Shown here: piece after piece, positions 50,497 to 58,457 of the stretch
Numbering within the stretch: the first letter of the stretch is position 1
Layout: each line of letters opens with the position of its first letter
Source of the DNA: Variovorax sp. RA8
Lineage (GTDB): Bacteria > Pseudomonadota > Gammaproteobacteria > Burkholderiales > Burkholderiaceae_C
Reading direction: 5' to 3'
DNA: 64,000 nucleotides
Assembly (NCBI RefSeq): GCF_901827175.1
Contig: NZ_LR594664.1
Span: forward strand, 361,300 to 425,299
Position numbers and translations under genes: made by a program
The notes under the pieces: model-generated
The model's database searches: none
Told to the model about the DNA's origin: nothing
What the model saw: only the letters and a program-made list of their open reading frames with translations

Positions 50497-53400
50497 TCAG
50501 CCTCGGGGCGCCTCCGCTGCCGCCTCGAGTTCCTCCTCGTGCTCGCCGTGCTCCGAAGTCTCTTCCACAAGGCTTTCTGGTGCCTTCGGAGCCATCCGCG
50601 CGCCTGCCTCGCTCAGCGAGCCGCTCATATGCAGCTTTGAGTTGATGTAGATGAACTTCTCCGGGTCCGTGTAGTGGCTGCGTGGACGGATGATCCGGAA
50701 GTACGAGCTCACGCCACCATTGGCGATCTCGATGCCGCCCTCGACTGCGCCCCGCACTTCCTCAGCGATTGGCGACTTCCTGGAGACGACTATCGTGTCG
50801 GCGATGGCTTCGGCCATCGGATCGTCGATGCCTCGGTAAGGCTCCTGTTTGACGACCTTTCCATTGACGACGAGCGTTTGTGCGACTGGCGGCTCGCTTG
50901 ACTGGGGCACAGGCTTGCGCGGCAGCTTGATAAGCGCACAGCTCACGGGATTGCCCACCTGCAACTCGACGACCACGTGGCCGTGAGGAAGTTCTGGGTC
51001 GGGCTGGCGAGCGTCGGCCCATTCCTGCGGCGTGTAGCGGCTACCAGCGGGAAGGTCGCTGTTCGGCCAGACGTCCGCGGAAGGGTAGCTGGCGGGCACC
51101 CCGTCGTCGCTGTACTGCGGCGCCTCGAAGAGCTTCGCGAAGTCCTTGGATTGGCCGTTGCCGATGGCCGCACCGGGCGAAAGCCGGGCTGGCGAGCCAA
51201 ACCCCAGGTGCTTCGACGGCAGCGCGGCCGGCCTGCGCAACGCGAAGCCCGCAGGGGGCGCGGCCGGTGAGGCCGCACGTGCTTGCGCGCCACTTGCTGC
51301 AGGCGGTGCGGGGCGGCTGAAGCCAAACCCTCGGCTTGGCGCCGCGGCGGCTTGCCCCGGCTTCGTCCCGCGAGCGAAGGTCAGGCCCGCCGGCGGCCGC
51401 GAGGCGGCGACTTGGGGAGCGATCACCGCAGGAACGGCTGCCGGCGGCGGTCCTGCCGCAGGCGCGTCGCCGTCCGCGAAGGAATCAAGGTAGCCGTCGT
51501 CGAGATCTGGCATGCCGGCCCGCTCCGAGGCCTCGGCAGGGTCACCGCTCCACGAATCGAGAAGATCCGGAGGGATCACGCTCGTGGCGATCGGCGTGGC
51601 GGCAGCCGGCCCGGACGAGGCGAGTGGCAATGCTGGTGGTGCAGCAGAAGCGGCGACCGAAGGATCGTTCGCACTCGCAGGCAAGGCCTCCCTCGCCTGG
51701 GCCTTGCGAGCCTTTTCCAGCAGAGCACGCTTGGACAACTTCCCCGCTCCGCCGGCGACGGCGGGCGCTTCGACTGGGCTCTTGGATGGCGTGTTCATGG
51801 TGGCCGGAGAATCCTTGTTGGGCGGATTGTCCCGCAGCAACCTACTCTCGCGGGATATTCTTTCGATCACGGTTTTCGCGTGTGGGAACGCGAGCGGAGG
51901 GCCGCCGTCGTCGCCTCCTCCTCCGCCTCCTCGGGCAGCTGGCGCGTGCGGCTCCAGCCTGGTTGGCTCGCCGTGCATCTCGAATGGGGCCTGGGGCTCC
52001 ATCCCGATGCTCCGGTCGGCGCCGGCGATCCGGTCGAGGACCTCGGGCACACCGGTGCCTTTCCTGGCGTGTCGCATCAGGCGCTCCAGCTGCGCTTCCA
52101 TATTGCGCACGCCCTTCTCGCGCTTCGCCCGCGCTTCCTCAATGACGGCAGCCGCGTTTCGCGCCATCTCATCCTGAAAGGCCGCATTCTTCGCATCGAA
52201 CCAGGCCTGAACATCTTCCGGGCTTCCGTCGCCGACGTAGCCGTTCTTGCGCATTCCAGCGAAAAGCCGATCGTGATTGCGCTTCTCGGCGCTACGCCTT
52301 CGCTCCTCGCGCTGCTCTGGCGTGAGGTCTGCCAGCTTGCGATAGGCCCGAGGTGGTGCGGTGCCCGCCTTTCGCGCTTCCTTGATCGCCGCCGCGTTGT
52401 CGTGCCTACGAAGGAACGCCCGCACGGTCTGCACTTCCTGGCCGATCTTGGATGCGATCCATGAAGCTACCTTGCGCTCGGGGACCGAGGTGTCTCCAGC
52501 ATCGCGCGCTGCAGCCAGCTCGCCGCGAACGCGCAGGGCCTCGACCTGCCAGGCGCTGCGGGCTTCGCGGCGCTGCGCCCGACCCTCGACCTTGCGATCA
52601 GCTCTTGCGCGCTTTTCGTTCTCGTCGATGAGCGTGCGCAGGTGAGTCATCTCCTCGCTGGTGATCCCCAGGACATTGATCAAGTAATCGTTCGAGGGCG
52701 TGTAGCGAGGATCCCACTCGCCTCCTGCAAACCGCACGCGGTGCCCAGCTTCGCTCGCCTTGATGCGGTTGATCAGCGTGTTCAGTGATCCGTTCTGCTG
52801 CGGGTGGAGGAAACCACGTGGCCCTTGCAGCCCGACGCCATCGAAGGCTTGAACCAGGTCGGTGACTTCGTCGTACACGTTCCGCGAGTTGATCACCCCC
52901 CCTTGGGCAAAGAACGTCACGAGCCAAAATAGAAAGAGGTCCCGACTTCCTTCGGGAATGCCCTTTGAGCCACTGGCACGGCATCGCATGAGCGCCAGAT
53001 CTCGCAGATCTAGGGCCCTGGCGAGCGACAAGGACATGTCAAATCGCCCGTTCTTTCCAAGCTTCCCCGAGTTGGCCAGCATGTCGAGGCGCCGATCCGT
53101 GAAAGAGGTCAGGCTGTTGACATCGCCGTGGTAGCCGGCAGGCAGGGTGAAGTTCGGTACAAAAATGCTGCCGGCCCGATGACCGACCTTCGCGCCCGCC
53201 TTCTGGATCGCAATCGTCGTCAGCTCGTCGAACAAGCTGACTGCCTGGTTCAGGGTGTCGAAGGAGTGACGCTTGCCGCTATCCCAAACCACGCGTACCA
53301 GCCCGCTTTCGCTGTCGCCGTCCGCGCTCGACACCTTGCCATTGACGGTGTTCACCACCCGCAGGACTCGCGCGGCGTCGATCGCCTTGACGTCGGCACC

Positions 53401-53967
53401 GAGATCGATGAACAGCTGGGACAGCATCCGCTGAACCCTCTTCCATTCCTTCATCTCGGTGTCAGGAACAGGCTTGTCGAGAAGCCACTTCAAATAGAGA
53501 CCGCGACCCGAGGAGACGATGTGGCTTGGATGGGGTACCCCCGCGAAGTGCGCGCGAGCTAGAAGCTGCTCCACGAACTCGTCCGTCGGGACGATGTCCT
53601 GCGCATAGCAGTCCAGATCGACCCAGCACAGCTGCATGCTCTTGACGTTCCAGGAGCGCCGGGATGTATCGCTCGCGAACAAGCCATTGCTCACATAGAA
53701 GTCCCGGTAGCGCAGACGTTCGGCCGTGGAGATGACCGTCGGCAGCACGGACACGTGGTACATGGTCTGGCGGCGCTTCGCACCTGCTCCCATGTTCAGC
53801 ACGGCCAGATATCCGAGTCGGGACAGCTCGTGCAGGCTCAGACCCTGCACGCCATAGGAGCGCTCTGCCTCATGCACGCCGCCCACCCGCACCAACGACA
53901 GCGCCGGCCCGGTCGCCTCGTCCAGGTCATCATCAAATAGAACACCGTTCTCTTGCACTGCTCGCAC
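50497..53967 (-). CDS. AEP-type primase-like protein with long disordered tail
   Basis: The N-terminal ~330 residues resemble plasmid primases of the archaeo-eukaryotic (AEP) type: 'LCWVDLDCYAQDIV' with the Asp pair (residues 115-121), 'SSGRGLYLKW' (152-161), and 'DAARVLRVVNTVNGK' (197-211). The middle has charged coiled-coil helices. Residues ~680-960 are Ala/Pro/Ser-rich and contain four FGF-like motifs ('PSRGFGFSRPA', 'PAGFALRRPAA', 'KHLGFGSPARL', 'AGLTFARGT'). A C-terminal ~170-residue domain follows. It could prime plasmid replication or the transferred strand. The start is a GTG. The family is assigned by pattern, not search. Confidence 0.72.
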   Translation of the reverse strand: MRAVQENGVLFDDDLDEATGPALSLVRVGGVHEAERSYGVQGLSLHELSRLGYLAVLNMGAGAKRRQTMYHVSVLPTVISTAERLRYRDFYVSNGLFASDTSRRSWNVKSMQLCWVDLDCYAQDIVPTDEFVEQLLARAHFAGVPHPSHIVSSGRGLYLKWLLDKPVPDTEMKEWKRVQRMLSQLFIDLGADVKAIDAARVLRVVNTVNGKVSSADGDSESGLVRVVWDSGKRHSFDTLNQAVSLFDELTTIAIQKAGAKVGHRAGSIFVPNFTLPAGYHGDVNSLTSFTDRRLDMLANSGKLGKNGRFDMSLSLARALDLRDLALMRCRASGSKGIPEGSRDLFLFWLVTFFAQGGVINSRNVYDEVTDLVQAFDGVGLQGPRGFLHPQQNGSLNTLINRIKASEAGHRVRFAGGEWDPRYTPSNDYLINVLGITSEEMTHLRTLIDENEKRARADRKVEGRAQRREARSAWQVEALRVRGELAAARDAGDTSVPERKVASWIASKIGQEVQTVRAFLRRHDNAAAIKEARKAGTAPPRAYRKLADLTPEQREERRRSAEKRNHDRLFAGMRKNGYVGDGSPEDVQAWFDAKNAAFQDEMARNAAAVIEEARAKREKGVRNMEAQLERLMRHARKGTGVPEVLDRIAGADRSIGMEPQAPFEMHGEPTRLEPHAPAARGGGGGGDDGGPPLAFPHAKTVIERISRESRLLRDNPPNKDSPATMNTPSKSPVEAPAVAGGAGKLSKRALLEKARKAQAREALPASANDPSVAASAAPPALPLASSGPAAATPIATSVIPPDLLDSWSGDPAEASERAGMPDLDDGYLDSFADGDAPAAGPPPAAVPAVIAPQVAASRPPAGLTFARGTKPGQAAAAPSRGFGFSRPAPPAASGAQARAASPAAPPAGFALRRPAALPSKHLGFGSPARLSPGAAIGNGQSKDFAKLFEAPQYSDDGVPASYPSADVWPNSDLPAGSRYTPQEWADARQPDPELPHGHVVVELQVGNPVSCALIKLPRKPVPQSSEPPVAQTLVVNGKVVKQEPYRGIDDPMAEAIADTIVVSRKSPIAEEVRGAVEGGIEIANGGVSSYFRIIRPRSHYTDPEKFIYINSKLHMSGSLSEAGARMAPKAPESLVEETSEHGEHEEELEAAAEAPRG

Positions 53968-54063
53968 GCAAACGAACGAGCGCCGGCGGCCCTGAAAGGC
54001 CGGTCTTCGAGAATGCCGGGCCTCTCAGGCCCGCGCCCTGCTGTAGACTTACTTTTCTACTAC

Positions 54064-54272
54064 TTGGTAGAAGTCTGGCCTAAGTCTGGCCTAAGTCGCA
54101 GCGGATGCCACCGCTGATGACTCAGTCAAGAGCCGATCTGGACGGAAAAAGTCGCCGTGGGGAAGTGTCGCGTTGACACTTGGTTGAAGTCTCTACCATA
54201 ATTGCGCCAAGTTAAGCCCTTTGGTGTTTCTCACACTCTTGGTGGCGCTGATTTTTGGTTGGTAGAGACTTC
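54064..54272. promoter_or_regulatory. Divergent promoter region with repeated operator
   Basis: On the plus strand TTGACA (54173-54178) and CATAAT (54197-54202), 18 bp apart, form a strong sigma70-type promoter. The 12-mer GAAGTCTCTACC (54186-54197) sits between them. Its exact reverse complement GGTAGAGACTTC lies at 54261-54272. A related copy, TTGGTAGAAGTC, lies at 54064-54075, within a likely minus-strand promoter for the primase gene. Two direct copies of GTCTGGCCTAA (54073-54083 and 54084-54094) sit next to it. A repressor that controls both directions would explain the layout. Confidence 0.62.
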
Positions 54273-54446
54273 TCTTCTTTCCCCTGATCCGCACCGCTAC
54301 TGATACTGAGAGGCTGCCTCTAGGCATCTTCCTCGGTACCGAGGCAACGGCTGGATTTGGCGATTCTTCTTTTTTCGTCCAGATCGACCGGTGATTTGGT
54401 CACCAGCGGCGAGCATTCTGGATTCATCCGGTGCTCGCTTTTTTTT
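54209..54446 (+). ncRNA. Candidate structured non-coding RNA, ~238 nt
   Basis: The unit runs from the predicted start of the 54173 promoter to an intrinsic terminator. It contains no ATG, so no standard ORF is available. Several stems can be drawn: AGAGGC/GCCTCT at 54309-54321, the 14-base palindrome CCTCGGTACCGAGG at 54331-54344, GGTGA/TCACC near 54390-54404 and the terminal hairpin. The first 45 nt can also pair (GCGCC with GGCGC). A role in copy-number or primase control is inferred from position upstream of the primase gene on the opposite strand. Confidence 0.5.
54409..54446 (+). terminator. Intrinsic terminator
   Basis: GCGAGCA (54409-54415) pairs with TGCTCGC (54432-54438). An inner CTGGA/TCCGG stem extends it around a TTCA loop, and eight T's follow (54439-54446). 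This is a textbook plus-strand terminator, defining the 3' end of the unit above. Confidence 0.85.
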
Positions 54447-54762
54447 GCCCTTCTGTTTTCTGGCTCGCCTGACAGCAGGCGCACATACGACTCCGTACGC
54501 ACCGGGGCGGGGGGCCGAAGCCACTTGCACGCCTGGTGCTGCAGGCCCGGCTCAACACGCTCTCGCGGGGGCCGATACCCATTGAAATCTCTACCTTTGG
54601 GTCGCCCCGAAGGGCTCTCCCTTGCGCGTAATTCTCTATCGAAGCGCTCATTCTCCGCAAGGTTTTCAGAGGTTTTTGCATTCGCGGAAGTTACCCGTCG
54701 CGGCGCCAACAAGCGATGACTATGTCGGAGCGACCACGGGCGTATTCCAGCGTATTCCGGTT
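54447..54762. other. 316-bp gap, no convincing gene
   Basis: A minus-strand frame of 130 codons (54320-54712) runs through this interval and the terminator, but its composition and the absence of a usual start signal argue against it. A plus-strand frame of similar length is also unlikely. The stretch 54600-54660 is AT-richer. I see no clear regulatory site. Confidence 0.4.
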
Positions 54763-55845
54763 TCAGCGCGGGACGTCGACCGTCGAGCTATCGTCTTCGA
54801 GCAGCGGGCCGGCCACGACGTACGGCTGGCCATTCACCATCACGTCGCTGGCGCTGATCGCGGTGCGGACCATGAGGGATTCCGGCACCAGCGCCTGCAC
54901 CTTCACCGCGTTCTCGGCGCTATCGGCCACGACCGTGAACAGCTCGATGTGGTTGTAGCTCACCGTGTCGCCTTCCTGGCGGCCGCCACAGGCGCTCGCA
55001 AAGGCCTCCATCCCCACCGCTGCATCAGCCGCCTCGCCGGCCGCTGCGGTCACCACAGGGGATCCTGCAACGGCTTGGGGCACGCCAGAGAGTTCGCGGT
55101 CGTAGTCGTCGTAGTCGTCGTAGTCGTCACTGGAGACCATCATGAAGCGCAGCTCCTTCGGCTCGGCCACCTGGACCGTGAACAACTCGCCGCCAGTGCG
55201 CGCGATCTGGGCGACCGTCTCCCGAGCGATCCGCGCTTCATTGTTGAGCGCGAACTTCACCATCGAGTTGGCCATGGCTCCAGCCTGGTCGTACAGCTGC
55301 TGCCAACGGGCACCGCTCAGGTTGGCAAGCGTCGCCTTGAACGCTGCGGCCAGCTCGCTCGGGACCGAGACCGTGATGGTCTCAGGGATGCCGCCCATCT
55401 GCTCGAGCATCTCGCTGTGCTCGCTCTCGCCAGCAGCGCCGCCCGGCACGGCGCCGTCGATCAGCTCCAGCAGGTAGATGGACTTGAGCAGCGGGTCGGT
55501 GCGGAACTTGTCGCCTTCCATGCGTCCGAAGACGCCGCCGAACACCTGGCCCTGGCGGCCGCCGATCGGCAGCATGATCGTGATCTCTTCGGTGGCCACG
55601 GCGGGCACCAGGCTGGCATCACCAGCTGCGCCGGCGTCGGCCTGCACGGGCTGCACGGCTTGGGCAACGGCGGCGGTTTCCTGAACGGGTGCAGTGCTGG
55701 TCATGGTTGGCTGCGCAACAGGTGCGGCCGCGACCGGTGCTGCAGCGGGCGAAGCGGCGGGGGTCGCGGTCGATGCCGGTGCGACGGCGGGGGCTGCGGC
55801 GCGCGGCGCGAAGCCGAAGCGGAGGGTGGGCGGGGTGGTCGTCAT
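54763..55845 (-). CDS. Hypothetical protein with N-terminal FGF motif, 360 aa
   Basis: I do not recognise the core. The first ~85 residues are disordered Ala/Pro/Thr-rich sequence carrying 'TLRFGFAPRAAAP', a copy of the shared motif. Two Val/Ile-rich beta regions follow ('EEITIMLPIGGRQGQVFGGV' and 'GGELFTVQVAEPKELRFMMV'), separated by helices. A short Asp/Tyr repeat ('SDDYDDYDDYD') comes from a 9-bp microsatellite. The ATG at 55845 has AGGAG 10 bases upstream. Its location between primase and helicase genes suggests a replication role. Confidence 0.62.
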   Translation of the reverse strand: MTTTPPTLRFGFAPRAAAPAVAPASTATPAASPAAAPVAAAPVAQPTMTSTAPVQETAAVAQAVQPVQADAGAAGDASLVPAVATEEITIMLPIGGRQGQVFGGVFGRMEGDKFRTDPLLKSIYLLELIDGAVPGGAAGESEHSEMLEQMGGIPETITVSVPSELAAAFKATLANLSGARWQQLYDQAGAMANSMVKFALNNEARIARETVAQIARTGGELFTVQVAEPKELRFMMVSSDDYDDYDDYDRELSGVPQAVAGSPVVTAAAGEAADAAVGMEAFASACGGRQEGDTVSYNHIELFTVVADSAENAVKVQALVPESLMVRTAISASDVMVNGQPYVVAGPLLEDDSSTVDVPR

Positions 55846-55906
55846 GGTGCTGTCGCTCCTAGGTGAACGGCTCAAGTGATGCCGTGTTGCTGATGGAAAA
55901 CTGTGA

Positions 55907-56509
55907 TCAGGCGCGGGGCGCCCGGGCGGACTCGCGAGAGTCGGGTGACGGGGATGGGGCCGCTGCATGCGCGCGGATCTGCTCTCCGATGGCTTGGACG
56001 TCAGGCGTCGCGTAGAGCTGGTTCACGAGGCCTCCATCGGGAAGCGAAACGAATTGCGCTTCAACCTCGCCGCTGAGGACGTCCGTGTGGACGAGTAGCC
56101 GGGGAAGGCCGTTCAGGATCTCGACCATGACCAGCATTTGCGGCACGCCATTGAGCTGCTCGTCGCTCAGGCCGGCAGGCCGGATCTCGAGGAGCCCGCG
56201 GTCAGGGTCCATGGTCATCGTGTAGGTGGGCTCGGCCTCGACTGGCTCGGTGGTGCCGTCTTCGACGTCCCACCGCTGGAGAGTGCGCCGGATCGGTTCC
56301 TTGGCCTCCTGTTCGAGCCTGGCGATCTGTTCCCGCTGGCTGCGCAGCTCCTGGAACATAGCCAGCATCAGGTTGTCGCCATCAGAGGACATGTCGCGCC
56401 AAGGCTGGCCGTAGCGCTGCGCGGTGAAGGTGAAGCGGCCGTTCTTGTGGCCGAGCTCCACGGTGTACTTGCCGCCGTCGAGCGTGATCGAGTCAAATGT
56501 TTCGCTCAA
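55907..56509 (-). CDS. Hypothetical protein, 200 aa
   Basis: This soluble protein starts with beta-strands ('GGKYTVELGHKNGRFTFTAQ'), has a charged helix ('LRSQREQIARLEQEAKEPIR'), and ends in a Pro/Ser tail. No family is recognised. The start is a TTG at 56509; the next in-frame ATG would remove the N-terminal strand region. It follows the UvrD-like gene by 14 bp and precedes the FGF-motif gene. Confidence 0.6.
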   Translation of the reverse strand: MSETFDSITLDGGKYTVELGHKNGRFTFTAQRYGQPWRDMSSDGDNLMLAMFQELRSQREQIARLEQEAKEPIRRTLQRWDVEDGTTEPVEAEPTYTMTMDPDRGLLEIRPAGLSDEQLNGVPQMLVMVEILNGLPRLLVHTDVLSGEVEAQFVSLPDGGLVNQLYATPDVQAIGEQIRAHAAAPSPSPDSRESARAPRA

Positions 56510-56523
56510 GGAAAAACCGGCTT

Positions 56524-58260
56524 TCAGGCCGCCTCAAAGTTGGGGGATTCGGGACGCGCCGCGACGACGCTCTGCATGAGCTCGAGCGAGCGAGTCCGCT
56601 CGGCCTGCAGTTGGGGCAGTTCCTTGAGCCACTGCTCGGTCTCGTCATTGAGCTTGCACATGCCCCGCGCGCGCGTGATGCCGACGTACAGAAGGTTCAC
56701 TTCCTGCTCGCTCGCCTTGGAAAGCTCACCGGTCTCGCAGATCTCCTTCTCGGCCTCGAAGAGGAACTCGAAGTCGTTGCCGATGCGAACGCAGTCCCAT
56801 TCCATGCCCTTGGACTTGTGGAGCGTGGTCATAGTGAGATCTGCCGCAGCCGGATCTCTCACCTCGTGCTTCTTCACCTCGGAGACGAGTTGCGGGATCT
56901 TGTGCTCGTGGCGTTCGACGACCTTGATGAGCATGCGGGTCTCGGTATCGCGCGACGACTCGGAGTAGTCGACGAATTCGTTCCACGAGCGGAACCGCTT
57001 CATGAACGGCGCCCGCACCGCATGCAGTGAGCGCGCCCAGATGTTGTAGGCATCGACGATGACGTCGAGGTTGTAGTTCTGGACGCCGCCGAGCCAATGG
57101 ATGCCGCGGCCCTGGCGGGCGACAGCTTCCTCGAAGAGGCCCGAGTTCGTCCGGGTGAGCAGCGTCGACTGCCGGCTCCAGCCGGTGTCCTTGCCCATGC
57201 CCTGGATCTCGATCGATTCGCCCTTGAGGTTCTGCAGGATCTTATTGGCCACGTCCGCCGTCTTCGGGCCGAAGCGCCAGGTGCGGGGCATCGTGACGAC
57301 GCGGCTGCCTTCGAGCGCCCGTAGGTTCTGCATGGCATTTGTGGCGCCCCGGAAGCCGAAGATCGACTGGTGGCGGTCACCGATGGCCAGGAGCCGGCAG
57401 TGATCGAGTTGCCCCATGACCAGCTGCTCGGTGAGCGGGTTCGTGTCCTGCGCCTCGTCCAGGATCATGCAGTCGTAGGAGAGGTGCGGCTCCGACATCG
57501 TCCACAGCTTCAGGTACGTGTCGTGAGTCACCGGCATCGTGGAGCCGGGTGCGATGATTTTTTGCCAGGCGCTGCGGGCGTGGCCGAGAACGATCTCCTG
57601 CTCCAGCGGCGTCAGGCCCCAGTCGGCCAGAGCCGCCAAGTGCGATTCGTTGATCTCGAAGTCCACGCTGGCATAGAACGACGCGAGCGTCTTGCCGATG
57701 CAGCCGGCAATGCGATTCTCCACTCCCAGCTGCTCGGCGATGTCGCGCGGGCGCCAGGACTGGACGAGGCGATCCTTGAACTTGTGGCCGATGGCATTGA
57801 ATGCCAGGCTGTGCACGTTGTACACCTCGACGTTCGACGGGAAGCGCTGACGGGCTTCGTCCGCGTTCGCGCGGCCGAAGCACAGGTAGATCATCTTCTC
57901 GCGCGGGCGCGACGCGGCGTAGCCCACAGCGGTGGTGGTCTTGCCCGAGCCGGCCACGGCCTCACCGATGAGGATGTGGTCCTTGGCGTCGATGAGCCGC
58001 TGCTGGTTTTCGTCGTACTTGACCGCGCGCTTGGCCGGAGTAGCGACGCTTGGCGTGGAGACGCCGTCGGCGTCGACTGCCGCGCGAGCCGCCTGGAACA
58101 CGATCGACTGCGCCCTCGCCTTCTGGTCGAACTGGAAGCGCAGCGTGCGGGCACGCTCGATGAGCGCGGCAGTCCCTCCGCCGCCCGGTTGCGCTGCCGG
58201 TTGTGGGCGAGCAGGCGCGGCAGGCTTTGCCGAGCCAGGAGGTGGGGGAAGGATCGCCAT
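56524..58260 (-). CDS. UvrD/Rep-type superfamily 1 helicase
   Basis: This 578-residue 3'-5' helicase has Walker A 'AVAGSGKTTTAVGYA', Walker B 'CMILDEAQDTNP', 'LLAIGDRHQSIFGFRGA', a second domain with 'TLHKSKGMEWDCVRI', and 'NLLYVGITRARG' with the arginine finger. Residues 1-60 are Pro/Ala-rich with 'LRFQFDQKARAQ'. It resembles stand-alone helicases of the F-box-helicase/UvrD group found on large plasmids. It probably removes recombination intermediates or supports rolling replication. AAGG lies upstream of the ATG. Confidence 0.92.
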   Translation of the reverse strand: MAILPPPPGSAKPAAPARPQPAAQPGGGGTAALIERARTLRFQFDQKARAQSIVFQAARAAVDADGVSTPSVATPAKRAVKYDENQQRLIDAKDHILIGEAVAGSGKTTTAVGYAASRPREKMIYLCFGRANADEARQRFPSNVEVYNVHSLAFNAIGHKFKDRLVQSWRPRDIAEQLGVENRIAGCIGKTLASFYASVDFEINESHLAALADWGLTPLEQEIVLGHARSAWQKIIAPGSTMPVTHDTYLKLWTMSEPHLSYDCMILDEAQDTNPLTEQLVMGQLDHCRLLAIGDRHQSIFGFRGATNAMQNLRALEGSRVVTMPRTWRFGPKTADVANKILQNLKGESIEIQGMGKDTGWSRQSTLLTRTNSGLFEEAVARQGRGIHWLGGVQNYNLDVIVDAYNIWARSLHAVRAPFMKRFRSWNEFVDYSESSRDTETRMLIKVVERHEHKIPQLVSEVKKHEVRDPAAADLTMTTLHKSKGMEWDCVRIGNDFEFLFEAEKEICETGELSKASEQEVNLLYVGITRARGMCKLNDETEQWLKELPQLQAERTRSLELMQSVVAARPESPNFEAA

Positions 58261-58342
58261 GTTGCCTTTTAGTTTTCGTCGAAATTCTCCGCAAACTCTT
58301 TAATTTGTGCGGAACTATTGCTGCGGGTTCTACTTGGTTGCG

Positions 58343-58361
58343 GCAACAATACTCGAAACAA
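58343..58361 (+). promoter_or_regulatory. GCAACAAT-AAACAA box upstream of the RNB gene
   Basis: GCAACAATACTCGAAACAA lies ~96 bp before the RNB start. Near-identical boxes occur at 60950-60968 and 61327-61345, each before a copy of the duplicated element. Three copies in the same orientation suggest a shared promoter or protein site. A short palindrome GTTGCGGCAAC overlaps its left edge. A T8 run with flanking CCGAC/ATCGG lies just after it. Confidence 0.5.
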
Positions 58362-58457
58362 TCGCGACGACCGACTTTTTTTTAATCGGCGGACGCCGCG
58401 TGCCACGCGCGGCTTCATCCTTGACGGCGCAACCTCCCCTCTGCGCACAATGGTTCC

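Noticed and set aside
54320..54712. A 130-codon minus-strand gene
   Set aside because: It runs through the intrinsic terminator and stems of the opposite strand, lacks a start signal and has an unusual composition.
55090..55135. Asp-Tyr repeat as a functional domain
   Set aside because: It is a 9-bp DNA microsatellite (gtcgtagtc-type) and probably only a linker variation.
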